A stretch of 52,794 nucleotides of DNA from Clostridiales bacterium (GTDB lineage Bacteria > Bacillota > Clostridia > Lachnospirales > Lachnospiraceae). The DNA is taken from positions 1-52,794 of the forward strand of contig JAAYNM010000070.1 in NCBI GenBank assembly GCA_012520815.1, given 5' to 3'. The notes beneath the pieces were generated by a model. That model searched no databases, had not been told where the DNA came from, and was given only the letters and a program-made list of their open reading frames with translations. This document shows positions 28,207 through 37,310 of this stretch, piece by piece. Numbering within the stretch: position 1 is the stretch's first letter; every line of letters starts with the position of its first letter. Made by a program: the position numbers and the translations under genes.

Positions 28207-29217
28207 ATGGAAAACATTATTATTCCTAAAGATTACACCCCTGCACTAGGCATCAAGGATACGCAGGTAGCAATTAAACGTGTCAAAGATTTTTTTGAAC
28301 GCCAACTAGCAACGCAACTTAATCTCAAAAGAGTTACCGCTCCATTATTTGTAACCCCAGAATCTGGACTGAATGATAACCTTAATGGTGTTGAAAGACC
28401 TGTTTCTTTTGGTGTCAAGGAACAGAATGAACGAAATGTAGAAATCGTACATTCCCTTGCAAAGTGGAAACGTATGGCTCTTGGCAGATACGGTTTTTCT
28501 GCTGGTGAAGGATTATACACTGATATGAATGCCATTAGACGCGACGAAGTCACTGACAACATACATTCCATTTTCGTAGATCAATGGGACTGGGAAAAAG
28601 TCATTTCCAAGGAAGAGCGTAATATTACTACCCTTATGGATACAGTAAAATCTGTGTACGAAGCCCTTCGTGTTACTGAGAAATATATGTCAAACAGATA
28701 CAATTATATTAACTGTATTCTTCCTGAAGAAATTCACTTTGTTACATCCGAAGAACTCCTTGCTAAGTATCCTGGATGTGATTCAAAAGAAAGAGAATAC
28801 AGAGAAGCTAAAGAGTTTGGCGCCATTTTCGTAATGAAGATTGGCGATGTCCTAGAAAATGGTGAAAAGCACGATGGCAGAGCCCCTGACTATGACGATT
28901 GGGCGTTAAATGGTGATATTATCGTTTATTACTCTATCTTGGACATTGCTCTCGAATTATCCTCTATGGGTATTCGTGTAGATGAGGATTCACTACAAGC
29001 CCAATTAGAAAAAGCCGATTGTACTGATAGAGCCGAACTACCATTTCAAAAGGCAATTTTGAATAAAGAATTACCATATACCATCGGTGGTGGTATTGGT
29101 CAGTCTCGTATATGTATGTTTTTCCTTAGAAAAGCACACATAGGAGAAGTCCAAGTATCTATTTGGCCTGAAGATATTATATCATTTGCAGCTTCAAACG
29201 GCATTAATATATTGTAA
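28207..29217 (+). CDS. asnA: Aspartate-ammonia ligase
   Basis: AsnA, 336 aa, makes asparagine from aspartate, ammonia and ATP. It is related to class II tRNA synthetases; the conserved C-terminal GGGIGQSRICMFFLRKAHIG and DQWDWEK segments are present. The site TGGAGG precedes the ATG. It is second in the asnS-asnA operon and ends in its own terminator. Confidence 0.96.
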   Translation: MENIIIPKDYTPALGIKDTQVAIKRVKDFFERQLATQLNLKRVTAPLFVTPESGLNDNLNGVERPVSFGVKEQNERNVEIVHSLAKWKRMALGRYGFSAGEGLYTDMNAIRRDEVTDNIHSIFVDQWDWEKVISKEERNITTLMDTVKSVYEALRVTEKYMSNRYNYINCILPEEIHFVTSEELLAKYPGCDSKEREYREAKEFGAIFVMKIGDVLENGEKHDGRAPDYDDWALNGDIIVYYSILDIALELSSMGIRVDEDSLQAQLEKADCTDRAELPFQKAILNKELPYTIGGGIGQSRICMFFLRKAHIGEVQVSIWPEDIISFAASNGINIL

Positions 29218-29234
29218 ATAGCTAAATATACATC

Positions 29235-29300
29235 AAAAAGGGAACATCGCTTTACAACATAAATTTAATCAAATTTAGTTGCTTGGCTATGTTCCTTTTT
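29235..29300 (+). terminator. Terminator after asnA
   Basis: AAAAAGGGAACAT (29235-29247) pairs with ATGTTCCTTTTT (29289-29300), around an AAATTT-rich inner repeat. The 3' arm is itself T-rich. It ends the asnS-asnA operon. Confidence 0.85.
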
Positions 29301-29670
29301 CCTGCTACCTATCTTGCTATTTACTCTACTTTCAGGTTGTAATATCAACAAAATCCAATCTACTGTTATAATTTAATGAAAATGTATGTAGGCTTATCAT
29401 TTCCTTCATCCTCCAAGAAAATGCTAAGAACTGTTTTTCAAAATAACATATATAAATGGAAGTGCCGCAATACATCTAGGTTTAATGCCGTCATTTCCAA
29501 GATTTTCGATTTGCTTCTTTAGATTTCTATTGCAGCTTTTTCGCGCCATTTACGGCATTAATAAGTTCCATTTCATTCATAACTTTTTTCCTTGTACTTA
29601 TATTAGTCTTTTTCTTTCATACTATTAGACAATTAACCTCTTAAAAATTGTATGTAAAAATTAAATTTTT
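29301..29670. other. Gap between asnA and tuf
   Basis: AT-rich gap between the asnA terminator and the tuf terminator. Apart from the broken minus-strand reading frame at 29424-29580 I see no gene, promoter of quality or RNA motif. Confidence 0.5.
29424..29580 (-). pseudogene. Possible decayed small gene
   Basis: A frame starts at ATG 29580, 8 nt after AAGGA, reads MNEMELINAVNGAKKLQ and stops at 29527. A +1 shift would continue into a second frame (NRNLKKQIENLGNDGIKPRC and on) that ends at 29424 as a hydrophobic tail. The second frame also has its own ATG at 29549 (41 aa) but no ribosome site. I read it as a frameshifted remnant; no family is recognised. Confidence 0.3.
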
Positions 29671-29671
29671 A

Positions 29672-29709
29672 ATTTTTAAAAAGGTCCTCCCCAAAAGGGA
29701 GGACCTTTT
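29672..29709 (-). terminator. Terminator after tuf
   Basis: GGTCCTCCC (29683-29691) and GGGAGGACC (29697-29705) form a 9-bp GC-rich stem. On the minus strand it is followed by TTTTTAAAAATT; on the plus strand by TTTTATT, so it may act in both directions. Confidence 0.9.
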
Positions 29710-29741
29710 ATTAGCATTGTTCAATTATAGTTCAATTAAAA

Positions 29742-30935
29742 CTACTCGATAACTGTAGCAACCTTACCAGAACCTACTGTTCTACCACCTTCACGGATAG
29801 CAAAGCCAAGACCCTGCTCCATAGCGACTGGATGAATAAGTTCGATTGTCATTTCTACGTTATCACCAGGCATACACATTTCTGTGCCAGCTGGTAATTC
29901 ACAAACACCAGTAACGTCAGTTGTTCTAAAGTAGAACTGTGGTCTGTAGTTATTGAAGAAAGGAGTATGACGTCCACCTTCATCTTTAGTTAATACGTAA
30001 ACCTGAGCTGTAAATTTCTTATGACATGTTACAGAACCTGGTTTAGCAAGTACCTGACCTCTTTCGATATCTGTTCTCTGAATACCACGAAGAAGGGCAC
30101 CAATATTATCACCAGCTTGAGCTTCATCAAGAAGCTTTCTGAACATTTCAATACCAGTTACAACTGTCTTACTAACTTCTTCAGTAATACCAAGTAATTC
30201 AACTTCGTCATTGATATGAAGAGTTCCTCTTTCTACTCTACCTGTAGCAACTGTACCACGACCTGTAATTGTGAATACATCTTCAACTGGCATTAAGAAA
30301 GGCTTATCTGTATCTCTTTGTGGATCTGGAACCCAAGAATCTACTGCAGCCATAAGCTCAAGAATCTTGTCGCCCCATGCACTTGAAGGATCTTCAAGAG
30401 CCTTAAGAGCAGAACCCTGGATTATAGGTGTATCATCTCCTGGGAATTCATATTCGTTTAATAATTCTCTAATATCCATTTCTACTAATTCAAGTAATTC
30501 TTCATCATCAACCATATCACATTTGTTCATGAATACTACTATGTAAGGTACACCAACCTGTCTTGAAAGAAGGATATGTTCCTTTGTCTGAGCCATAACA
30601 CCATCAGTTGCAGCAACAACAAGGATAGCACCATCCATCTGTGCAGCACCAGTGATCATGTTCTTTACATAATCGGCATGTCCTGGACAGTCAACGTGAG
30701 CATAATGTCTGTTTTCTGTTTCATACTCAACGTGAGAAGTAGAGATAGTAATACCTCTTTCTACTTCTTCTGGAGCTTTGTCGATGTTGTCGAATGCTAT
30801 AGTTTCGCCTGTACCTAATCTTTCATGAAGTGTCTTTGTAATAGCAGCTGTTAATGTTGTTTTACCATGATCTACGTGACCAATAGTACCGATATTACAA
30901 TGTGGTTTGTTTCTTTCAAATTTAGCCTTAGCCAT
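29742..30935 (-). CDS. tuf: Elongation factor Tu
   Basis: EF-Tu, 397 aa, delivers aminoacyl-tRNA to the ribosome using GTP. The G-domain motifs are GHVDHGKTT (G1), [12 protein letters not shown] (G3) and NKCDMVDDE (G4), followed by domains 2 and 3 ending [21 protein letters not shown] lies upstream. It has a promoter of its own (31028-31056) as well as the str operon promoter. Confidence 0.98.
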   Translation of the reverse strand: MAKAKFERNKPHCNIGTIGHVDHGKTTLTAAITKTLHERLGTGETIAFDNIDKAPEEVERGITISTSHVEYETENRHYAHVDCPGHADYVKNMITGAAQMDGAILVVAATDGVMAQTKEHILLSRQVGVPYIVVFMNKCDMVDDEELLELVEMDIRELLNEYEFPGDDTPIIQGSALKALEDPSSAWGDKILELMAAVDSWVPDPQRDTDKPFLMPVEDVFTITGRGTVATGRVERGTLHINDEVELLGITEEVSKTVVTGIEMFRKLLDEAQAGDNIGALLRGIQRTDIERGQVLAKPGSVTCHKKFTAQVYVLTKDEGGRHTPFFNNYRPQFYFRTTDVTGVCELPAGTEMCMPGDNVEMTIELIHPVAMEQGLGFAIREGGRTVGSGKVATVIE

Positions 30936-30981
30936 TTTGTAATTCCTCCTTAAATTCCTAAAATAATAATATTTTTTTAGT

Positions 30982-31007
30982 CCAAAAGGCGGAATACCAC
31001 CTTTTGG
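30982..31007 (-). promoter_or_regulatory. Hairpin in the tuf leader
   Basis: CCAAAAGGTGG and CCGCCTTTTGG form an 11-bp stem (one G-U pair) with a TATT loop, 47 nt before tuf. The following bases are A-rich, not T-rich, so it is not a terminator of this strand. It could control tuf translation or stability. Confidence 0.65.
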
Positions 31008-31027
31008 CTATATAACGGCTATAAATG

Positions 31028-31056
31028 ATTATATTTCATAATATAAAGATTTTCAA
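31028..31056 (-). promoter_or_regulatory. Internal promoter for tuf
   Basis: Minus strand TTGAAA (31051-31056), 17-bp spacer, TATAAT (31028-31033), in the fusA-tuf gap. It would let EF-Tu exceed the output of the other str operon genes. Confidence 0.75.
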
Positions 31057-31077
31057 GCCTATTTTTAAATAATTTTC

Positions 31078-33195
31078 TTATTTACCTCTTGCAGAGATAA
31101 CTGTTTCCTGAATATTTTTTGGAGCTGTCTCATACTTTTCAAAGAACATTGAGTAGTTACCACGACCCTGTGTATCTGAACGAAGTACTGTAGCATAACC
31201 AAACATTTCAGCAAGTGGAACATAAGCTTTAACCATCTTACCGCCACCGATATCATCCATGCTTTCAATACGTCCACGACGTGAATTGAGACCACCGATA
31301 ACATTACCCATGTATTCTTCTGGCATTGTTACTTCAACCTTCATAATAGGTTCAAGAATAACTGGTGATGCCTTTTGCATAGCTTCCTTGAATGCCATAG
31401 AACCAGCAATGTGGAATGCCATTTCTGAAGAGTCAACTTCATGATAAGATCCATCATATACTGTAGCGTGTACACCAACAACTGGGAATCCAGCAAGAAT
31501 ACCTGATTTTGTAGCTTCTTCAATACCTGCACCAACTGCTGGGATGTATTCCTTAGGAATAGATCCACCAACAACTGTTGATTCAAACTTGAATAACTCG
31601 TCACCATTGGCATCCATTGGCTCAAAGTGAACTTTACAGTGACCATACTGACCACGTCCACCTGACTGCTTAGCATACTTACTATCAATATCTACTGCCT
31701 TTGTAATTGCTTCTCTATATGCAACCTGAGGAGCACCAACATTAGCTTCAACCTTAAACTCACGAAGTAGTCTGTCAACGATGACATCAAGATGAAGTTC
31801 ACCCATACCAGCGATGATTGTCTGACCTGTTTCCTGATCTGTATGAGCTCTGAATGTAGGATCTTCCTCAGCAAGTTTAGCTAAGGCTTCACCCATCTTA
31901 CCCTGAGCATCTTTTGTCTTAGGTTCGATTGCAAGTTCGATAACTGGTTCTGGGAATTCCATTGATTCAAGAATTACTGGATGCTGTTCGTCACAGATTG
32001 TATCACCTGTAACTGTAGATTTAAGACCTACTGCTGCAGCAATATCTCCTGAATAAACCTTATCGATTTCTTTTCTAGAGTTGGCATGCATCTGAAGGAT
32101 ACGTCCAACCCTTTCTTTTTTATTCTTTGTAGAGTTAAGGACATATGAACCTGAGTTCAATGTACCTGCATAAACTCTAAAGAATGCTAACTTACCAACA
32201 AATGGGTCAGTCATAATCTTAAATGCTAAAGCAGCGAATGGTTCGTCATCTGAAGACTTAACTGAAATTTCATTTCCATCTTCATCATGTCCTGTGATGT
32301 CTCGGACATCAGTTGGAGCTGGCATATATTCGATTATAGCATCAAGAAGTTTCTGAACACCCTTGTTTTTGTATGCTGTACCACAAAGACATGGAATCGC
32401 ATCACCTGCGATTGTTCCTTTTCTTAAAGCGGCTTTAAGTTCTGAAATTGAAGGTTCTTCACCTTCAAGGTATTTTTCCATAAGGTCTTCATCGAATTCT
32501 ACACACTGTTCAACGAGTTTGTTATGGTATTCTTCTGCCTGATCTTTAAGGTCAGCTGGAATTTCACCTATAGTGATATCATCACCCTTATCGTTGTTGA
32601 ATATATATGCTTGCATTTCAAACAAATCAACGATACCCTTGAAATCTGCTTCCTGTCCGATAGGAATCTGTACAAGTACAGGATTCTTTCCAAGCTTTGT
32701 AACAAGCTGCTGACATGAGTCAAAGAAATTTGCCCCCATCTTATCCATCTTGTTCATGAACGCCATACGTGGAACACCATATGTGTCAGCCTGACGCCAT
32801 ACGTTTTCTGACTGTGGTTCAACACCATTTTGGGCATCGAATACACCTACAGCACCATCAAGTACTCTAAGTGAACGCTCTACTTCTACAGTAAAGTCTA
32901 CGTGTCCTGGAGTATCAATAACGTTAATACGGTATTCATCGGCATTAGATTTCTTTACGCCATTTTCTTCTGGTGTCCAATGACAAGTTGTAGCAGCTGA
33001 AGTAATTGTGATACCTCTTTCCTGCTCTTGGGCCATCCAGTCCATTGTAGCAGTACCTTCATGTGTATCACCAATTTTATGATTTACACCGGTATAATAA
33101 AGAATACGCTCTGATAATGTTGTCTTACCAGCATCAATATGAGCCATAATACCGATGTTTCTTGTTCTGTCTAACGGATATTCTCTTTCAGCCAA
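31078..33195 (-). CDS. fusA: Elongation factor G
   Basis: EF-G, 705 aa, the translocation GTPase. Its G-domain has [31 protein letters not shown] and NKMDKMGA; domains II-V follow, including [19 protein letters not shown]. The start is a TTG at 33195 ([16 protein letters not shown]), 7 nt after AAGGAGG; no nearby ATG fits the family start. It lies between rpsG and tuf. Confidence 0.97.
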   Translation of the reverse strand: MAEREYPLDRTRNIGIMAHIDAGKTTLSERILYYTGVNHKIGDTHEGTATMDWMAQEQERGITITSAATTCHWTPEENGVKKSNADEYRINVIDTPGHVDFTVEVERSLRVLDGAVGVFDAQNGVEPQSENVWRQADTYGVPRMAFMNKMDKMGANFFDSCQQLVTKLGKNPVLVQIPIGQEADFKGIVDLFEMQAYIFNNDKGDDITIGEIPADLKDQAEEYHNKLVEQCVEFDEDLMEKYLEGEEPSISELKAALRKGTIAGDAIPCLCGTAYKNKGVQKLLDAIIEYMPAPTDVRDITGHDEDGNEISVKSSDDEPFAALAFKIMTDPFVGKLAFFRVYAGTLNSGSYVLNSTKNKKERVGRILQMHANSRKEIDKVYSGDIAAAVGLKSTVTGDTICDEQHPVILESMEFPEPVIELAIEPKTKDAQGKMGEALAKLAEEDPTFRAHTDQETGQTIIAGMGELHLDVIVDRLLREFKVEANVGAPQVAYREAITKAVDIDSKYAKQSGGRGQYGHCKVHFEPMDANGDELFKFESTVVGGSIPKEYIPAVGAGIEEATKSGILAGFPVVGVHATVYDGSYHEVDSSEMAFHIAGSMAFKEAMQKASPVILEPIMKVEVTMPEEYMGNVIGGLNSRRGRIESMDDIGGGKMVKAYVPLAEMFGYATVLRSDTQGRGNYSMFFEKYETAPKNIQETVISARGK

Positions 33196-33210
33196 AGTTC
33201 TTCCTCCTTA

Positions 33211-33681
33211 CTAGAATCTATAATGAGCAAATGCTTTATTAGCTTCTGCCATCTTATGCATGTCTTCTTTTTTCTTAACTGATGCGCCAGTGTTATTGGC
33301 TGCATCGAGGATTTCATTAGCTAACTTTTCTTCCATAGTTTTCTCTCCTCTTTTACGAGAAAACATCGTCAACCAACGAAGAGCTAAAGCTTGTCTTCTG
33401 TCTGGTCTAACTTCGATAGGTACCTGATAGGTAGCTCCACCAATACGTCTTGCCTTAACTTCAAGCCGAGGCATAATATTGTTCATAGCTTCCTCAAATA
33501 CTTCTAAAGCTGGCTTGCCTGCTTTTTCTTCAACTCTTGTAAATGCTCCATATACAATTTTCTGAGATACACCTCTCTTACCGTCTAACATAATGTTATT
33601 GATAAGCTTTGTAACTACCTTGTTATTGTATAATGGATCTGCTAATACGTCTCTTTTTTGAGTATGTCCTTTACGTGGCAC
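33211..33681 (-). CDS. rpsG: 30S ribosomal protein S7
   Basis: S7, 156 aa, nucleates the 30S head and contacts the E-site tRNA. The start is a GTG at 33681 ([20 protein letters not shown]), 8 nt after AAGGAGG; the longer frame has no ribosome site. [20 protein letters not shown] is diagnostic. A 144-nt gap separates it from rpsL. Confidence 0.97.
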   Translation of the reverse strand: MPRKGHTQKRDVLADPLYNNKVVTKLINNIMLDGKRGVSQKIVYGAFTRVEEKAGKPALEVFEEAMNNIMPRLEVKARRIGGATYQVPIEVRPDRRQALALRWLTMFSRKRGEKTMEEKLANEILDAANNTGASVKKKEDMHKMAEANKAFAHYRF

Positions 33682-33825
33682 GGTTCTTCCCTCCTTAATA
33701 AGTGTAATTAGATCAACGGTACTCACTAGATTGTGTTCGCGCACGGTCTTAAAATAATTAACTGAATTTTATCGAAAAATATTTCTAATCCGGCACAATG
33801 TCATTCAACCTATGGTTACTAGTTC

Positions 33826-34245
33826 CTATTTAGCGTCTTTTGGTCTCTTAGCGCCGTACTTAGAACGGGCCTGACGTCTCTTTGCAACACCTGCTGTATC
33901 AAGTGTTCCTCTAACGATATGGTATCTTGTACCTGGAAGATCTTTTACTTTTCCTCCTCTGATAAGTACAACACTATGCTCCTGAAGGTTATGACCTTCT
34001 CCTGGAATGTAGCTTGTTACTTCGATACCGTTAGAAAGACGAACTCTGGCAATTTTTCTAAGAGCTGAGTTTGGCTTTTTAGGAGTAGCTGTTTTAACTG
34101 CTGTACAAACACCTCTCTTCTGAGGGGCAGATGTATCTGTTGCTTTCTTCTTTAAAGAATTGTATCCTTTTTGAAGTGCAGGTGCAGTTGACTGCTTTTC
34201 AGATGTCTTTCTTCCTTTTCTTACTAACTGGTTAAATGTTGGCAT
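33826..34245 (-). CDS. rpsL: 30S ribosomal protein S12
   Basis: S12, 139 aa, at the decoding centre. [30 protein letters not shown] and [20 protein letters not shown] are conserved; the lysines linked to streptomycin sensitivity are of the normal type. AGGAGG lies 9 nt before the ATG. It is first in the str operon. No L7Ae-like gene lies upstream, unlike in Bacillus. Confidence 0.98.
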   Translation of the reverse strand: MPTFNQLVRKGRKTSEKQSTAPALQKGYNSLKKKATDTSAPQKRGVCTAVKTATPKKPNSALRKIARVRLSNGIEVTSYIPGEGHNLQEHSVVLIRGGKVKDLPGTRYHIVRGTLDTAGVAKRRQARSKYGAKRPKDAK

Positions 34246-34326
34246 TTCTTTTTCACCTCCTGATTAGAAATATGATTGTTCAAAATTGCGTACAAAAATA
34301 GAGTACATTTCTACGCACGCCCGATT

Positions 34327-34355
34327 ATTATATCCCTAGTAAATTTGTTTGTCAA
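34327..34355 (-). promoter_or_regulatory. Promoter of the str operon
   Basis: Minus strand TTGACA (34350-34355), 17-bp spacer, TATAAT (34327-34332): a full consensus match at both boxes. Transcription should begin near 34320 and read rpsL-rpsG-fusA-tuf. Confidence 0.9.
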
Positions 34356-34410
34356 GGAATTTATTGGCAAATATATTCTTATAATAAAGATATTATTAAT
34401 AAACAATTTA

Positions 34411-34439
34411 TTACCAAAAAAAGTCTGATATGGTATAAT
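34411..34439 (+). promoter_or_regulatory. Promoter of the 34.5 kb plus-strand operon
   Basis: TTACCA (34411-34416), 17-bp spacer, TATAAT (34434-34439) with an extended TGG before the -10 box. It diverges from the str promoter and feeds the membrane protein and phospholipase-like genes. Confidence 0.75.
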
Positions 34440-34443
34440 TAGC

Positions 34444-34487
34444 GCAAGAGTGCCTGAATAAGCGTAGCTTATTCGGAGCGACCTTGC
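34444..34487 (+). promoter_or_regulatory. Structured leader hairpin
   Basis: Starting at about the first transcribed base: GCAAG (34444-34448) pairs with CTTGC (34483-34487), around a perfect 8-bp stem GAATAAGC-GTA-GCTTATTC (34456-34474) extended by C-G and T-G pairs. An asymmetric internal loop (AGTGC on one side, AGCGAC on the other) separates the helices. It resembles a small aptamer or a 5' stabilising hairpin. I do not recognise a named riboswitch. Confidence 0.5.
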
Positions 34488-34523
34488 CCATTATGTATTT
34501 ATCCTTAGAAGGGAGCCCTATAT

Positions 34524-35225
34524 ATGAGTACCAAATCACACAATATTATCACACTAGTTTGCATTTTAATTATTATGTTTTGTATCGTTGCCTTTGTCCT
34601 TATCGCTGTTGATAACAGAGACAAAACCAATTTTGTTTTTAACGAACATTTGCAAGACACCTTGGTTACTATTTCATATGATGATAATGTTGATTCATTA
34701 AGTCTAAAGGATGTATCGTATTACATCCTTGTAATGGAAGCCTCAGTCAATCATACAGCTTCCCTTTACAATCCTTCCAACAACTCAGCTTATTGGAATT
34801 TGTACATCAACAATACTTTTTTAAAATCTATAGCTAAAGACAATACTATTTATGTGGCTATCCGTGATCACATATATTACTGTGAGGCTCTTGCAAATGG
34901 TTATAAACTGGATGAATCCGAACAAAAAATAATCAGTGAAGAGGCTGATTCAATATATAATAATATGACAGGTAAGCAAGTTGATGCTACTGCGCTTACG
35001 CTGGAGGACCTATATAATATTCGCTACAAAATAGGGCTTGCCACTAAGTACATCACTCACTTGAAGAACGACGAGGGTTTAACTGAAGAGGAATTAAACA
35101 TTGATGGTAAATTTTATACTGAATTATTAGAAAAATATGTCTATAAAATTGATAATCTTTGGGATAATATTACATTAGGTAATATTACCGTCGATGATAC
35201 AAATATTACACAGCAGGAGAATTAA
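34524..35225 (+). CDS. Membrane-anchored protein of unknown function
   Basis: A 233-aa protein with one N-terminal membrane helix (about residues 8-29, IITLVCILIIMFCIVAFVLI) and a largely helical, acidic extracellular domain with many Asn and Tyr. No lipobox or family motif is recognised. An AAGGGAG site precedes the ATG. It ends 2 nt before the phospholipase-like gene, so the two are cotranscribed and may work together. Confidence 0.8.
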   Translation: MSTKSHNIITLVCILIIMFCIVAFVLIAVDNRDKTNFVFNEHLQDTLVTISYDDNVDSLSLKDVSYYILVMEASVNHTASLYNPSNNSAYWNLYINNTFLKSIAKDNTIYVAIRDHIYYCEALANGYKLDESEQKIISEEADSIYNNMTGKQVDATALTLEDLYNIRYKIGLATKYITHLKNDEGLTEEELNIDGKFYTELLEKYVYKIDNLWDNITLGNITVDDTNITQQEN

Positions 35226-35227
35226 CG

Positions 35228-36178
35228 ATGCCAGGATATGATACCCATTACCTTTTTGGTGTTCACACATATAGAAGAATGCCTGATTCAGCCATTAAAA
35301 ATAACATATCACGTTTTCAGTCACCTTATAAACTAGGCATCTTAGGTCCGGATATCTTTTTCTATTATGCTACCGAGGTTGTTGCTGCTAGAAAAAACAT
35401 TGGTTCAACAATGCACACGTCAAAAACGGATATTTTTTTCAAGAAGTGTATAGAATATGCTATATCGCAAGAAGATGAGGCTAGGATAATTTGTATTTCA
35501 TACATTTCAGGATTTCTCACCCACTATACTCTTGATTGTTTAGTTCACCCATATGTTTATTGGATGACTGACTACAACCACAAGACCAAAGATTACTTAG
35601 AAAAACATTTTTCTTTAGAAACAGATATTGATATTATGCTACTAAGAACATATCTTGACACAACTCCACGAGAATTTTTCTCAAGAAGTGAAGTCTCACT
35701 TAGTTCGCAAGAGATGAACGTTATATGTTCCTTATTGCATTATGCTATTAGACATACCTACCATGATTCAAGAATAACCAAAAGAGGTATTAAGATGGCA
35801 ATTTTATCACTTCAAAAGGAACATAAATTGCTTAAGCTTTTTTCTTCAAAAGCAAAAAATGCTATAGGCACTATTGAGTATGCATTCGTAGGTCAGCGAT
35901 ATATAGCCCCTCTTATCCCTGGCGGTGATGAAGTAAAACACCTTGATCCACTAAATTTGTCACATCATATTTGGTTTAACCCATGGGATTTAAATATATC
36001 CTCTACTGAATCAGTCCCACAATTATTAAATCGTGCTAGAGACAGATATTTATTAACTATATTCCTTCTAGATAATTTCCTGGAGGACACTAGTAATAAT
36101 AAAGCATTTGCATTGTTACTAAATAAAATTGGTTCTAAATCATATCATAGTGGTCTAAATTGCAGAATACCAAGTTGA
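35228..36178 (+). CDS. Zinc-dependent phospholipase C family protein
   Basis: A 316-aa protein of the zinc-dependent phospholipase C superfamily. A ligand series like that of Bacillus cereus phospholipase C can be read: D42, H63, H99-x3-D103, H107 and H127-x3-E131, plus an N-terminal His at position 7. Characteristic segments are LGILGPDIFFYY and GFLTHYTLDCLVHPYVYW. There is no signal peptide, so it is probably cytoplasmic and the substrate is unclear. The AGGAG site overlaps the preceding gene. Confidence 0.8.
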   Translation: MPGYDTHYLFGVHTYRRMPDSAIKNNISRFQSPYKLGILGPDIFFYYATEVVAARKNIGSTMHTSKTDIFFKKCIEYAISQEDEARIICISYISGFLTHYTLDCLVHPYVYWMTDYNHKTKDYLEKHFSLETDIDIMLLRTYLDTTPREFFSRSEVSLSSQEMNVICSLLHYAIRHTYHDSRITKRGIKMAILSLQKEHKLLKLFSSKAKNAIGTIEYAFVGQRYIAPLIPGGDEVKHLDPLNLSHHIWFNPWDLNISSTESVPQLLNRARDRYLLTIFLLDNFLEDTSNNKAFALLLNKIGSKSYHSGLNCRIPS

Positions 36179-36306
36179 TAAACTAATTTTTGTTAACTGG
36201 ACTTTATTGCCTGTTTTTATTAACTGGCTCTTATTCGTTACTGTTTACTAATTTACATTATTCAAATTAATTTGACTTATTTCTTTCTATATAAAAAGGA
36301 GATTTT

Positions 36307-37182
36307 ATGTTACTTAAATTCAAATCAAAGAAAACTCAATTACTTGTAAAATACACCGTGATTCTGTTTTTTTCTTTTGTTTCAGCATGTAGTATCAGTC
36401 TGATCTTAAGCCCGAACCAGCTGGCTCCGGGTGGTGTCACAGGTCTGTCTATTATAGTAAATCACTACACAGGGTTATCAACTGGTGCTTTATATTTCCT
36501 CATTAATGTACCTATTATGGTAATCGGTATATGGAAATTCGGGGCAGGTTTCTTTGTTTCTAACATTGTTGCTATTATCGCCCATTCAATTTTCGTGGAT
36601 TTGTTGGCTCCTATTGGACCTATTACCACAGACCCCGTTCTTGCTGCACTCTTTGGAGGTGCAATTTCCGCTATCAGCCTAGGAATGATTTTTAAGGTTG
36701 GTTCTTCATCAGGTGGCACCGATGTTGTTGTAAGATTACTGAAGCTCAAATTTCCACATATCGAAACTGGACGTCTATTTCTCGTTCTAAACGTTTTTGT
36801 TGTAGCGCTTTCAGCTATTGCTTTTAAAAATATCACTGTAGCTATGTACGCTGGCATTGCTGTTTTTGTTTCCTCACATGTTATGGATTTAGTTTTATAT
36901 GGAAGAGACGGCGCAAAACTTTTATTTATTATAAGTAGTCATGAACAAGAAATTGCGCTTCGTCTTTTAGAGGAGATTGGCACCGGAGTCACCTATGTGA
37001 ACGGTGTAGGCGCTTACACCTCCCAAGATAAAAAAATTATTATGTGTGTACTTAAAAAGCAAAATCTTCCCAAAGCGCAAAACATTGTAAGAAATGTTGA
37101 TTCCAGTGTTTTTATGATTGTGTCTTCCGCTAGTGAAGTGCTAGGCGAGGGGTACAAGTCACCATATCAAGAGAACTTGTAA
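36307..37182 (+). CDS. YitT family membrane protein
   Basis: A 291-aa protein with the typical YitT layout: several membrane helices in residues 10-200 (including GVTGLSIIVNHYTGLSTGAL and GMIFKVGSSSGGTDVVVRLL) and a C-terminal soluble domain of DUF2179 type (about 205-285). Members are putative transporters of unknown substrate. AAGGAG lies before the ATG. It is 128 nt after the phospholipase-like gene. Confidence 0.85.
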   Translation: MLLKFKSKKTQLLVKYTVILFFSFVSACSISLILSPNQLAPGGVTGLSIIVNHYTGLSTGALYFLINVPIMVIGIWKFGAGFFVSNIVAIIAHSIFVDLLAPIGPITTDPVLAALFGGAISAISLGMIFKVGSSSGGTDVVVRLLKLKFPHIETGRLFLVLNVFVVALSAIAFKNITVAMYAGIAVFVSSHVMDLVLYGRDGAKLLFIISSHEQEIALRLLEEIGTGVTYVNGVGAYTSQDKKIIMCVLKKQNLPKAQNIVRNVDSSVFMIVSSASEVLGEGYKSPYQENL

Positions 37183-37242
37183 CCCCCACTCATCACTGGC
37201 TTTTTTCTGTCTTCTCACATACTTTCTCAAAAATTATTCCAC

Positions 37243-37271
37243 TTGTATTTTAATTGTTTATTCATTATAAT
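37243..37271 (+). promoter_or_regulatory. Promoter of the HD-domain gene
   Basis: TTGTAT (37243-37248), 17-bp spacer, TATAAT (37266-37271), in the gap after the YitT gene and about 40 nt before the TTG start. Confidence 0.7.
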
Positions 37272-37310
37272 GAATATTAGTAATTTATTTTTGTGACCGG
37301 AGGAGAAACC

